The notes under the pieces are model-generated. The model saw only the letters and a program-made list of their open reading frames with translations, was not told where the DNA came from and ran no database searches. 64,000 bases of DNA from NCBI GenBank assembly GCA_038049695.1, contig CP142457.1, positions 30,283,501 through 30,347,500 on the forward strand, read 5' to 3'. The position numbers were made by a program, and so were the translations under genes. The DNA comes from Cinnamomum chago. Lineage: Eukaryota; Streptophyta; Magnoliopsida; Laurales; Lauraceae. Below, piece by piece: positions 35,107 to 46,853 of this stretch. Position 1 is the stretch's first letter. The number at the start of each line of letters is the position of its first letter.

Positions 35107-36052
35107 GATGGACTCTTGTACGCTCCTATTCGATGTGACGGTAGCGATGGGTGGCTATGACCACATGGCTAATGTCCATCAACAGTTGTTGGGACAACGA
35201 CGATGGGCTGGCTCTGACCCCTCACGTCCCTTGTACTTCAACTGTGGACGTACCTTTATATGCTCTTGTGGATGTATATTGGATGTATGATTATTATGTA
35301 TTGTAGATGCTGTTATTTATTGTCTTTAACTGTTGACATTGTTACGATTGGATCTTAATACAATGGTTACGTATATGGTAAGGTTACTTCCCTAGGTTAT
35401 CTATGCTACTGGTGACTCTGATGTGCTTATATGATTTATATGATGTCTTGATGATGATGGTTTCTCTTATCTACCTGATATACTGCATCAAACATCTGTT
35501 ATATAAATATCTTGATTATCGTTCATGCACTACACTCTACACCATTTTCTGTTGCACTCTGATATTCTGTATTATTATTGAGATACTAATCACGCAAGTT
35601 AAGCTGGGATCAGGTATGGTCTTCTTCCTTATCTAATGTATTGCCATCTAAACATGCCTATTTGACTGGCTCATCGAGCCTGACCCAATCCTTGGTGTTT
35701 TCAGGTATCTTCTCTTCCACTTTCTTTGATTGGTAGAATTGCTTGGCGGCTAATCCGTTGACGCGGGTTCAGAGAATGATGCAGTTGGTACATCGAGAGG
35801 CGTCTGACACTTAGATCTCTATTCTTTCCTTTTCTTGTAGTTGGCCGTGTCGGCCTAGGATTGAATAGTTAGTTTAATTACGGAAAGTACCTTGTAATCC
35901 CTTAATGTGAAATAAAATTATAAGGCTTTGTCCATTTACTTACTCATATGAGATTCACACTTGATTATATTATTGGATTTTCCGTATCTCTTGGGTACTT
36001 TCTCGTAGCGTCCCGAGGTTCGAGGCACCCGGATCTTGGGGCATTACATTTT

Positions 36053-36065
36053 TGGTATCAGAGCA
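36053..36065 (+). other. Gypsy-2 primer-binding site
   Basis: TGGTATCAGAGCA lies four bases beyond the LTR end and is complementary to initiator tRNA-Met, as is usual for chromoviruses. Confidence 0.87.
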
Positions 36066-36212
36066 TTACTGTTCTCGGACAACTAAAATACTTAGCAACT
36101 CTTAGGATTCGATGTGAGGATTGGGTAGACTTAGACTGGTAACGCGATGGTTGTTTGTTGTTTGTTTATGTCATTTGTGTTTGCTTGTTCTAAAAATATT
36201 TAATTGTAGATC

Positions 36213-37190
36213 ATGTCACAGCAGCATTGTCCAGATAGGGATAGTCAAGGCACTATAGAGGACAGATTTAAGCAGTTTGCGGAGACTCATACCAGAATCA
36301 ACACTCAGATATTAGAGATCCTTAGCTATATGACCCAGCAACCGCAGACTTCGCAGTTTCCACCGCGTGTGCTAGATCAGTATGAGCTATTTGAGAGATT
36401 CCGTAAGAGGAAACCTTCAGAGTTCAATGGATGTGGAGATCTGATGGAGGTAGATGCATGGATTATAGAGATGGAGTGGATCTTCAGGATACTTCCATAT
36501 ACAGGCGGACAACGAGTTCAGTTAATGACCTACATGTTGCGAGATGTAGCTGAGTTATGGGCGATGATAGTGAGAGCTCCTTATACAGACATGGACGATG
36601 CAGTAGCTTGGGAGACGTTCAAGGAGCAGTTTCTTCGGAAGTTCATTCCAGCACCCGTCAGATCTCGAAAGCTACGGGAATTTGAGCAGTTACTTCAGGA
36701 AGACATGACAGTTATAGAGTATGAGGCATAGTTCATCCATTTATCACGATTTACCAAAAGACTTATCGCACCAGAATCAGAGAAGATTAGACGCTTCGTA
36801 GACGGTCTTCGAACAAACATCCAGTTGCACATGACTCCTATAGAGCTCCCCACGTATGAGACTTATGTGGAACGGGCAATATGGGTTGAAGACGCACTTC
36901 ACAAGGTAGCCTTAGCTCAATGGAGAGCTTCCAAGCAAACGAAGATGATGCAAGTATATCCGAAAGGGGACGAAGACGATACAGTCCAAACGACGAACAA
37001 CTATGAATTGATTGGGAATTTCAACAGAGACAGCAGCACTATCGCAGAGGTTGTGAGACCAGTGAACATCAAAGGCGGTCAGGAGCATGCTATGTGTGTG
37101 GAAATTTTAGACACAAGGCTCGCAATTGTCCAAGAAAGAGGAACCGTACTTCAGGACTTGGTATGCACCAAGCAACCTAGAAATAAGCTA
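36213..37190 (+). pseudogene. Gypsy-2 gag, interrupted
   Basis: The ATG at 36213 opens a 172-codon frame with the retrotransposon gag domain (YELFERFRKRKPSEFNG, AWETFKEQFLRKFIP). A TAG at about 36729 replaces the usual residue after EYEA. Gag continues (FIHLSRFTKRL, EKIRRFVDGLRTNIQ). After a frameshift a zinc knuckle CYVCGNFRHKARNC is readable at about 37095-37140. It is the structural protein of the element and non-functional. Confidence 0.85.
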
Positions 37191-37843
37191 CTAGTATGCA
37201 CACAATTAAAACTCGCAAGCGCACAAGATCACTATGTAGTGTAGTGAATTGTAAGTACGAGGTCGATCCCACGAAGACTTGTGATAAAATAATGTCAAAA
37301 GCAACTAAAAATCGGAATATTAAAAGAAACAATTGAATGATGAAAGGTTGAATTAAACTACTAAAACAGTAAATTAAACTATCAAAAGCTAAATGGAAAT
37401 TAATCTAAAACACACAACTAATATTAGAATTGAAAACAATGAGAATGAATGAACTAGGATTTCATCTACTCCCCTAACCAATCTTATGCATGTCCCTTAT
37501 TATCTTTTAATCAAAAATCAAATTTTATTAGTGACATCTATCAACCTAGACCATGGCATATGCGTCTAGATTACTATTCCCCTAAACCCAATTCATGAGT
37601 GGCATACTACATGAATTATTCATTATGATGCAAAAACTAAGCATGGCATATGTCCTAGTCAAAACACACATAATGAGATATTTTTGGAAACATGGTCAAA
37701 ATAGGTCAAAATTCATTGAATTGCATGACTTTTGTGAAATTAAGGTTTTTCATCTCATTTATCACCTCAAAGTCAGTTTTTTGGCTTCATCAATATATAC
37801 CTACTACTTTTGGCACCATGTGCTATTTTTGGAAAGTTTGTCG
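37190..37843. other. Gypsy-LTR-like debris left of Copia-3
   Basis: No gene. The stretch GCAAGCGCACAAGATC...GGTCGATCCCACGAAG (about 37212-37275) resembles the inverted end of plant gypsy LTRs. It continues on the far side of Copia-3 at 43262, since TGTCG flanks that element. Confidence 0.4.
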
Positions 37844-38140
37844 TGTAGAAGATAATAGGCCCAGCCCAAACAAAGGCCCATGTTCAAAGCCCACACGTGG
37901 GATATCTTCTCATAGGATAGGATTTAGTTCCTGATTTATCTCTTGTTATGTATAGGATTTAATTTATTCTTTCCATTCTTTTGTGATTCTAATTTGTATC
38001 TAATGTGTACTCTTTACTTAATTAGAGCCTTGACTAAGGCATAACATCAATATAAATAGAACTGTCGATGCTCAATGGAGGCATGACATTCTCCCACTGT
38101 TCCTCTTCTTCTTCCTCTCTCTTCTTCACATAATATTACA
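37844..38140 (+). repeat. Copia-3 5' LTR
   Basis: 297 bp, starting TGTAGAAGATAATAGG and ending ATAATATTACA. Four RGCCCA motifs lie in the first 55 bases and an ACACGTGG G-box-like site beside them. A TATAAATA box lies at 38051-38058. Confidence 0.96.
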
Positions 38141-38152
38141 TGGTATCAGAGC
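38141..38152 (+). other. Copia-3 primer-binding site
   Basis: TGGTATCAGAGC directly follows the LTR and is complementary to the initiator tRNA-Met 3' end. Confidence 0.9.
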
Positions 38153-38780
38153 TCTGTGGGATCTCCTCATCACAACTGTCTCTCAGTTGCAATCCCATCT
38201 CAAGGTTCTAGAAAAGAATCTCTTTCTCACGACAATTTCACTATGTCGACAGTCTGCAAAGAGGAAATCAAGGTGGGCCATCATCCGATCATCTCCACAA
38301 GGGTCGCCCATATTTCATAGGAATTCTGGTTATTTTTTCAGAATTTTTGACACATCTGAGGTAGGCCATCTACTACTTCTTATGATTTTCTAGTTTTTCA
38401 AGATACTTTTCATCAAATCCGTCCCATCTTGCGGATTTTCATCTGATTGGTATGCAACTTGATCTGAAGGATAGTAAAAAGTATCACACAGAGGACTATG
38501 TTCACTGATCACAGCTTGATCTCATTGTGGGCCCCACGTGTCCATTCCAGCAGCCAAAAAGGAGGTCGTCAGCCTGTTTCTGCATCCTTTTTAGGGTCTG
38601 TTTTGGGTTCTTCATCTCCAGCAACAGATCTTAACCATATTTCAGACTTCTTTGGCCATTTATTTACTGTCTCATCCTCCCTATCTCTCTTCTTGGTGTG
38701 GTTAAGTGCAAAACAATTCTTCTACTTGCTGACTTTCTAGTTTTATTTTTTCTGTGACACATTCTCTTGCTTTTGTGATC

Positions 38781-41700
38781 ATGGAAAAATACGATGTTAT
38801 TCCTGTTAAGTTTAATGGGCAAAATTATATGGCCTGGTTCTTTCATCTGAAGAACTTTGTAGAATGACAACGGCTATTTGGTTATCTGGATGGAATAGTT
38901 ACTAAGCCTCCCACTCCTAGTACCACGGACTCCAAAGCCATAGCCACCTGGTCCAAGGAAAATACCAAGGTGATTACTTGGATTCTGAACTCTATTGATT
39001 CCTCCCTTGCTGTGGCTCTTCAAGCATAGAATACAGCAGCAGATATGTGGGCTCACCTCAAGAAGGTCTACTATCAAACCAACAAAGCCCGAGAATTTCA
39101 CTTGGATAGTGAAATTGCTAAATTTACTCAAGCGGATAGATCTGTGCAGGAATATTTTAATGGCTTCCTCACCTTATGGACCGAACGGGATTCCATGTTG
39201 ATTCAGACAGTCTCTCCTGGCTTTCTCTCCGAGGCTCTTAAACTCCAAGAGGAAACTCACATTAGCCAGTTCCTTATGAATCTCCGACCAGAATTTGAAT
39301 CAGTTCGGTCTGCCCTCATGAACCGAGAACTGTCGGCTAATCTTGATACCTGCTTTCAAGAAGTACTTCGCGAAGAACTTCGTCTCACCTCCCAACGGGC
39401 TATTCTTGAAGAACCAAAGGCCTTCCTTGCACCCCTTCCGGCTGACTCTGCTCTTCTAGCAACCCCAAATCAGAAGCCCACTCAATGCTATGAATGCAAA
39501 GGCTTTGGTCATATTGCCAAGAATTGCCGCAAGAAGTTGGTTTGTCGTTACTGCAAGAGGTCTGGTCATCTTATTGATGACTGCCGCAGCCTCCAGCGGA
39601 GGAATGAGACGCAGCCGAAAAAGCTCCCCTCCAATCTGCCAAGACAGAATCTTCCTTCTGCATTCCAGGCTCAAGTACAGTCATCCGATGCAGGAAGCAC
39701 TTCATCAGGGGTTGTATCCATGACTCCTGCTCAAATTCAAGAACTGATCCAGAGCACGGTTACCTCTGCATGTGCGTCAATGGGCTTTTCTGGCGGTCGG
39801 TATCAAACTCATTCTCATATAGCATCTCCTGCTTTTCATTCCTTTGCTTCTCTTTCCTCTCCTATTACCTCTTCCACGTGGTTTTTAGATTCAAGAGCCT
39901 CCAATCACATGACATTTGTAGAACATAGCTTTACAGATTCCCACCGTTACCTTGGAAAAGATAAAATAACCACTACTAATGGGGATCAACTACTCATTTC
40001 GGGAGTTGGTACCATTACATTATCTAGTGTTTCTGGTCAGTCTTTCACCCTTCCTAATGTTTACTTTGTTCCCAAATTATCAACCAATCTACTTTCTGTA
40101 GGACAACTTATAGATGATGGTTATCTTGTTCACTTTTCTTCCTCTGGTTGTGTTATACAGGGGCGACAAACTGGGAAGGTGATCACGACGGGGAGTAAAC
40201 ATGGGCGCCTATTCTTGCTTGACATTGGACATCATTCTTTCTTTGCTTCTTCTTCTAATTTCAATAAATTGTGGACTATTTGGCATAAACGTCTTGGTCA
40301 TGTGAATAATGCGCATTTGCTTTCATTATTTAAATTTGGTTGTTTAGATTCTCCTATTGATAATAAAATGATGTCTTCTTTATCTCAATCAAAGTGCGAA
40401 ACTTGTTGCTTAAATAAAAGTCATATTTTACCTTTTCCTGTTCATAATGCTCGTGCTTTGGCATCATTTGACATTATTCATTCAGATGTCTGAGGAATTG
40501 CTCCTACCTTAAGTAGGACAAGTTTTAAATACTATGTGACCTTTATTGATGACCATTCTCATCTTACTTGGATTTACTTTATGCGCATGAAATCTGAAGT
40601 CTTCTCCATTTTTCAAAAATTTTATAACATGGTCCACACCCAATTTCAGAAAGCAATCAAAATTCTTAGATCAGATTCCGGTGGAGAATATATGTCTAAT
40701 GAATTCTCTACCTTCCTGTCTGATAAAGGAATTGTTCACCAAAAATCTTGTCCGCATACTCCTCAGCAAAATGGGATTGCGGAAAGAAAGAACAGACATA
40801 TTCTTGAAACTGTTCGTACTCTGTTGATTGCATCCTTAGTCCCTCCCAAATTTTGGTGTGATGCTGCGCAAACTGCTGTGTATCTTATCAACCGTCTTCC
40901 TAGCACTGTTCTAGGAAAGACTACTCCTTACGAAGTTCTCTTCGGTCAAACCCCTTCATACTCTCACTTACGGGTTTTTGGTTGCTTGTGTTTTGTTCAT
41001 CTTCCTCCGGCTGAGCGCACAAAGTTATCTCCACAGGCTGCTAAATGCATCTTTTTGGGTTACAGTAATGAACACAAAGGGTTTTTGTGTTATGATCAAT
41101 TGGAAAAACGAATGCTCATCTCTCGTAATGTAATTTTCTTGGAACATATTCCCTTCTTTTCTTGTAATCATGCTATTGCTGTCTCCTATCTGCCACAATT
41201 CTTGGAGTCTGAGTCTCCATCACCTCTTCCCAAAGTCTATGTCCGGCGGAACAAGGTCCCTCCTCTGGTGACTCCCTCTCCTGATCCTCTCCTAACGCCG
41301 CCTACTGCATTTTCAGGTAATGATACACCTTCTGATAGCACCATCTCTCTGCGACGCTCTAGTCGTCTTTCTGTTGCTCCTAACCGCTATGGTTTTTCTG
41401 CTCTTCTTACTTCCTTAGATAGTACTCCTATCCCCACTTCATATTCACAGGCCTCAAAGATTGCTTACTAGCAGGATGCTATGACCGAGGAATTAGTTGC
41501 TCTTGAAGCAAACCAAACATGGGAATTGGTACCGGCCCCTGAGGGAGCCTCTGTGATTGGCAGCAAATGGATATACTTCATCAAAGTACACTCTGATGGG
41601 AGTCTTGATCGCTACAAAGCCCGATTGGTTGCACAAGGATATAAACAGGAATATGGAATTGACTATGAGGAAACATTTGCACCGGTGGCGAAAATGACCA

Positions 41701-42956
41701 CCGTTCGTACTCTTCTTTGTGTCGCGGCAACCCGCAACTGGCCTCTATGGCAAATGGACGTCAAAAATGCCTTTCTACATGGGGACTTGAGCGAGACTAT
41801 TTATTTAAAACCTCCACCAGGATATGCTTGTCCTTCAAAGCATGTGTGCAAATTGAGGAAAGCTCTCTATGGGTTTAAACAAGCTCTCAAGGCTTGGTTC
41901 GATAAGTTCCGGACAGCAATTCTTCAAGCCGGATTTCGTCAGAGTCACTCTGATAGTTCCCTCTTCCTGAGATGGACATCGAAGGGCTACACTTTCCTCT
42001 TAGTCTATGTTGATGATATGATTATCAGTGGAAATGATACTGCCGGCATTACGGATCTCAAACACCACCTTACTCGCCACTTCAAAATGAAGGATCTTGG
42101 TCCTCTCACCTATTTTTTGGGGCTTGAGTTTGTGCGTAACAAAACAGGCATTCGGGTCCTTCAGCGCAAATATGCGACAGATTTGATCACGTCAGCCAGA
42201 CTTGATGATGCTCACACTTTTGATACGCCTCTGGAATTGAACAGCAAAATCAATTCTGATGATGGCACTCCCCTGGATGATCCATCTGTTTTCCGGCGGA
42301 TAGTTGGTAGTTTGCTCTACTTAACTATGACTCGTCCGAATATTTCTCATGCAGTTCATACGGTTAGCCAGTTTGTTAGCAATCCCCGCAAACCGCACCT
42401 TGCTGTTGTGTTACACATCCTCCGCTATGTTAAAGGAACTCTCCGTCACGGTCTCTTCTTCCCTTCTGATAATTCTCTGCAATTATCAGCCTATGCGGAT
42501 GCTGACTGGGCTGGCTGTCCGGACTCTCGGAGGTCTACCACTGGTTGGTGTATGTTTCTTGGCAACTCTCTAATTTCATGGAAGTGTAAGAAGCAAACCA
42601 CTGTCTCAAAGTCTTCTGCTGAGGCCGAATTCGGCGATGTCATCCGCCAGTGCTGAAATTATCTGGCTCCGCCGCCTTCTGTGTGAATTAGGTGTTCTTG
42701 TTGGTCGTCCCACACCTCTCCATGGGGACAATACCAGTGCTACTAGAATTGCCAATAACCCGGTCTTCCATGAACGAACAAAGCACATTGAGATTGACTG
42801 TCACTTCATCCGTCAACATGTTACTGAGAAGATAACTCTGCCTCATGTCTCTTCGTTCAACCAGTTGGCAGACATCTTCACCAAAGCTCTTCCCAAACAG
42901 CGTCATCATGATCTAACTAGCAAATTGATGTTTTCTACTTTACCACATCAATTTGA
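38781..42956 (+). pseudogene. Copia-3 gag-pol polyprotein with four stops and one frameshift
   Basis: The frame opens at 38781 (MEKYDVIPVKFNGQNYMAWF). Domains are capsid, two zinc knuckles (CYECKGFGHIAKNC, CRYCKRSGHLIDDC, about 39487-39590) and protease (FLDSRASNHM, 39885-39910). The integrase has FIDDHSH, SDSGGEY and NGIAERKNR. The RT has YVDDMIISG and RNase H has YADADWAGCPDSRRS. In-frame stops are TGA 38865, TAG 39027, TGA 40491 (where SDVWG is expected) and TAG 41469 (where a conserved Trp is expected). A 2-nt deletion near 42631 shifts the last part (42637-42975). Integrase and RT catalytic residues are intact; the protease DSG is DSR. Confidence 0.93.
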
Positions 42957-42963
42957 GGGGGAG
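42948..42963 (+). other. Copia-3 polypurine tract
   Basis: TTTGAGGGGGAG lies directly before the 3' LTR start TGTAGAAG. Confidence 0.82.
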
Positions 42964-43261
42964 TGTAGAAGATAATAGGCCCAGCCCAAACAAAGGCCCA
43001 TGTTCAAAGCCCACACGTGGGATATCTTCTCATAGGATAGGATTTAGTTCCTGATTTATCTCTTGCTATGTATAGGATTTAATTTATTCTTTCCATTCTT
43101 TTGTGATTCTAATTTGTATCTAATGTGTACTCTTTTACTTAATTAGAGCCTTGATTAAGGCATAACATCAATATAAATAGAACTGTCGATGCTCAATGGA
43201 GGCATGACATTCTCCCACTGTTCCTCTTCTTCTTCCTCTCTCTTCTTCACATAATATTACA
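42964..43261 (+). repeat. Copia-3 3' LTR
   Basis: 298 bp, nearly identical to the 5' LTR. A TATAAATA box lies at about 43172-43179. Confidence 0.96.
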
Positions 43262-43266
43262 TGTCG

Positions 43267-45783
43267 ATCATTAGGCATGTAGGGTCCCATGCACGATTCA
43301 TGTTTATTTTCTTACACGTAATTTATGTTGAATTTAGTTCTTTCAACTTGTTGGAGAAATCAACATGGGCCCTACAATGAAGAAATTTGAGAAGAGAGGT
43401 CAAAGGAAAGTCTAATAAGCAAGCAAGGAAAGAGTCTAAGCATGCCTTGGACGTCCAACATGGGTCCCACACACCCCTATTGCATGCCAACATAGAAGCT
43501 TCCATTTGTACACAATTATTCCCGGATCTTTCAGGGGCAGCAACTTAAAATGGTCATAACTCTCAAACCGAGTGTCGGATCGGTGCAATTTAGCCACCGT
43601 TGGAAAGATCTTTTCGAGTAGATATCCGTGGAGCCCAAGATTGCATAAATCAGAGCTATATTGAGGGAGATTTGACCTCGGGAAGTTGTCTGATATAGTT
43701 TTAGACGGGAATTGCAAGAAATCTCAATATTTGGAAAGTTTCTTCCCTCTACATCATCATGTAATTTTTAGAGATATTCTTGGAATTATACAAGGAAGGT
43801 GTGTGCATCAAGAAACCTAATAAGGCAAGGACATCTCTCAAATTTAAAAGTCTTTCCAAAGAGAGAAGAGTAGCTTGGAGATGAAGAAAATAATCAAGGC
43901 AAAAGAAGAAACAAAAGCCCTATCAAGGAGGGGAATTCTTGGCAACAAAGGAACATCAAAAATTATAAAAAGGAGCCAACAAAGTGGCTGGGCATCCAAG
44001 GACTTTGGTGCATGATTTTTATGTAAAAATCTTGGAAGTGCTCTCTCCCTCTCCACTCCCATCCACCCTTTCTCTCTATAAGTCCATTTCTTTTTCTTCT
44101 CCATTCTAATTCTTTAGACATAGATTGAGAGATCATGTTGAGAGAATGATGAAGAGAGAAGAATCTTAATTTTTTGTACTTCAAGATAAAGGAATAAAGA
44201 CACTACTTGGATTGATTATGCGTAGTCTTTATGTGTGCTAATTTTCTCATTCTGGTTCTTTTATGTGTTCTAATTGGAGACAATATTTCGCATGATTAGA
44301 TCTAGATTTTTGAAAATAAAATAAAAGGACTAAAAGTTAAGGGACATCAAGTAATCACTTGCATTGTTTTTTTTTTTTTTTCCTACTCTGAGAAGAGAGG
44401 ACTGCTTAATTGCATTGTCAATACTTGTAGGATTGTCTAGTTTCTAGATCTTTGGTACTACTTTTCCGCTTTTTCTTTTCCACCCCTTTTGTTTCATTTT
44501 AAAATTAATATTCTGATTTTTTTTATTTACAAATTCCAGATTTAAAAAAAAACCCAACTTGCATCTTATTTTATGTTTAGTAGAAACTTACTATTTTTGT
44601 TACTTGCAAAATCTATGGTTGGAAAGTGTCTTTGCACATACTTCATATTTAGAAATTGCATTAGAACAAAGTTTGTGTTGCTGAAATCACAAGATTATTA
44701 ACTGATTAGAAAGACTAAATTCGGACCTAGTACGTGAATAGTGAAAAATCTTGTACAGTTTCAACAAAGTTGAACCAACTGTGTTGCAAAAGTGCGCGAT
44801 TTAAAAACCAGGTAAACGTGAATGTTTTGGTCCGAAAAATAGCAAATTTAAAGTATGGTCATTGGACTTTGCAACCCCAGATTTCAGTCAAAAATAACCG
44901 GAACCGTGTCAACCAGAGGAACAAACAGGGATAGTTGGAAAGCCTGTGATCAGATTTCAGCAGCATAACTGATTCAACTAGGCATCTTTAGGAGATCATA
45001 ACTTTTTCGTTTTAAGTCCTTTTTCCATTATTCTTTTTTTGTTGTGTTCATGCATCATCAGAGTATTGATTCCAGCCATTAGATTTAGGTTTATATCATC
45101 TTAAACTAGTTGTACAGTCCAGCAAAATTGGGCCTGTGAAAGAGTTTCCATACTTGGAATTTTTTACAGCATGCATCAGATTTGTAGAAACTTGCATAAA
45201 ATTCCATTGTTAGCATTTAGGGAATTATAGATCATTCATATTTGCATAAAAAGTGATTTTGGTAATTAAGATCTAATTTAGGAAGTTTTGTTTTGATTTA
45301 TTTTATATTAAATTGGTTGTTTTGATGAGTTTGTTACTTTTGCAGGTTATAGTTAGAATAGGGTTGAATGAACTAGGTTTCTTTACTTAGTTTAGGTTTT
45401 TTTTTATTTGGAAAGTTGTAATTTTTAATTTTCAGTTTTTAGGAATTTTCTTGTAATTTGATTAGTTTCTTTATTAGGTTAGATTTAGTTTCTAAATTAG
45501 GATAGGTTAAAGTTGGAAAGTTTCTTAAAAAACATTGCTCCCAATGGATCGACCTGGACTCACCAGATTATTAGTATAATTGCACCCTATACTTGGGGTC
45601 CGATCAATGGACTCTTGGTTCAAGATCCTAGTTCACCTTAGAGTTTTGGTATTTCAAACTTACTACATTACGTGGAGGTTCAAAACTTAGGTCACCTACA
45701 CTTATGCATAGTCTCTTAGCTTGTCTTGCAACAGCAACTTTTCATTTTCAATATTTTCTTTCGTGCTTTAATGTGTGGGGGAT
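43267..45783. other. Gypsy-LTR-like debris, no gene
   Basis: AT-rich with short ORFs only. The block CAACTTAAAATGGTCATAAC (about 43530) and GGATCGACCTGGACTCACC (about 45547-45565), followed by a small region before 45640, resemble parts of long plant gypsy LTRs. I could not define ends. A GTGTGGGGGAT run at 45773-45783 looks like a polypurine tract for the LTR that follows. Confidence 0.4.
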
Positions 45784-46853
45784 TGTTGGTATCTTTGTGC
45801 ATTAAAGCACATGCTTTTCACTTTTCTTTATTTAAGAGAGTCCCACATCGGTTGTGGAGAACTCTCTTAGAGTCATTTGTTATTGTTTACACTCATCACT
45901 ATGGTGTAAGTCGGCAGAAAGCTTAGGCAGTGGTGACCACACACTTCCCACACACACATGCGCGCGTCGTTTGTCCGGCTGTGCTGTGCCGTGCGTGTGT
46001 TGAGTGGCGGCGGGCCGGCATGCGCGTGCATTATTTTTAGGTCTCAGTTGGGTTGGGTTTAAGCTGACCTAGATTTGACCCGGATCTACGAAACCCAATA
46101 ACTGTTGGAGATAGCTTTTCCGCAGCTCTTTATGGCGGAATTATGGTCTTCTGTTGCTTCCATAACGCAGATACCCGTTGGTATCCATTGCGCAAGAGTA
46201 AATGCGCGAAAGTGTCCGTTACACACTCTTAATGGGCGTATCTGTTGGGAATTAACTCCCTAACGGATTTGTTCCCTGGAAAGCCCTATATAAGGATGTT
46301 CGGGTGAAGGCTTTTCCCATCTTAAGGATTCTCCAAAGGGAACAGGATCCCCTGTTTGGTCCAAACAGGGAAACCCTGTTTGAACCAATAAAGGGGTGCC
46401 ACAACACAAGCATTTTTTTTTTTTTAAGTTGGAGGAGAGGAGATGTCATTGATATGACATCTCCCCCACATGTGGCACCCCCTAGGTGGTCCAAACAGGG
46501 GATCCTCTTCCTCTCCAAAGCTATCTCATCTCTCTTCAAGTTCTTTTTGAGTTCTTCAAGTTCCTTTTAAGAATTTTCTTTCAAGCTGCTGCAAGACTGT
46601 GATTTTGGGGATTCGAGATTCTCATCCATTCGAGTGCACGAGTGGTGGAGATCATCCAATCAGGAAGCCGACTTATCGTGGGGAAGACGTCTGGAAATCC
46701 ATATGCACCTGTGCGGGGGCGAAATCTGCCTAAAGAAAGCACTCCAAAGACGCGTGATTCGGCCACCATATTGTTCGGTCATTTCTTTCCTTTCCTCATT
46801 TATTTTTAATTTTTGGTTAATTTACAATTTCCGCGGAAAAAAAATTCCCAACA
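45784..46853 (+). repeat. Probable LTR (about 1.07 kb) abutting the ATPase pseudogene
   Basis: It starts TGTTGGTATCTTTG after a purine tract and ends TTCCCAACA, giving TGTTGG...CCAACA ends. It contains GTCCCACATCGG, common in plant LTRs, and GGAAAGCCCTATATAAGGA with a likely TATA box near 46290. A 173-bp MITE is inserted within it. A matching second LTR was not found, so I cannot say whether it is solo or the 3' end of an unrecognised element. ATPase intron sequence begins within 100 bases to the right. Confidence 0.55.
46339..46511. mobile_element. 173-bp MITE, Mutator-like by 9-bp TSD
   Basis: The inverted ends GGAACAGGATCCCCTGTTTGG (46339) and GGAAGAGGATCCCCTGTTTGG (reverse complement of the right end) match at 20 of 21 bases. 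The 9-bp duplication TCTCCAAAG flanks it perfectly (46330-46338 and 46512-46520). A 9-bp TSD is typical of Mutator-like elements. The interior has a poly-T run and a GATGTCATTGATATGACATC hairpin; no coding. Confidence 0.92.

Larger units (their letters stand above)
32428..36048 (+). repeat. Gypsy-2 5' LTR, 3.6 kb
   Basis: It begins TGTAAGGACCCGTTCC and ends GGGGCATTACA, four bases before the primer site. It includes a GGTCGACC palindrome cluster (33790-34100) and a 61-bp tandem duplication (34985-35106). It has no protein-coding signal. Confidence 0.82.
32428..37190 (+). mobile_element. Gypsy-2: 5' part of a chromovirus-type gypsy element
   Basis: A 3.6-kb LTR is followed by a tRNA-Met-type primer site and gag. 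Protease, RT and integrase are absent: after the gag zinc knuckle the sequence changes at about 37190 to unrelated repeat DNA. No 3' LTR was found in the window. Gag type and LTR ends (TGTAAGGACCCG...GGGGCATTACA) suggest the Tekay/Del chromovirus group. Confidence 0.8.
37844..43261 (+). mobile_element. Copia-3: young copia element, TSD TGTCG
   Basis: LTRs at 37844-38140 and 42964-43261 differ by two substitutions and one 1-bp indel. The 5-bp duplication TGTCG lies at 37839-37843 and 43262-43266. The primer site abuts the 5' LTR and a GAGGGGGAG tract abuts the 3' LTR. The polyprotein frame runs from 38781 to 42630 with four in-frame stops, then one frameshift. It belongs to the same broad copia group as Copia-1 and Copia-4 but is a separate family. 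Confidence 0.97.
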
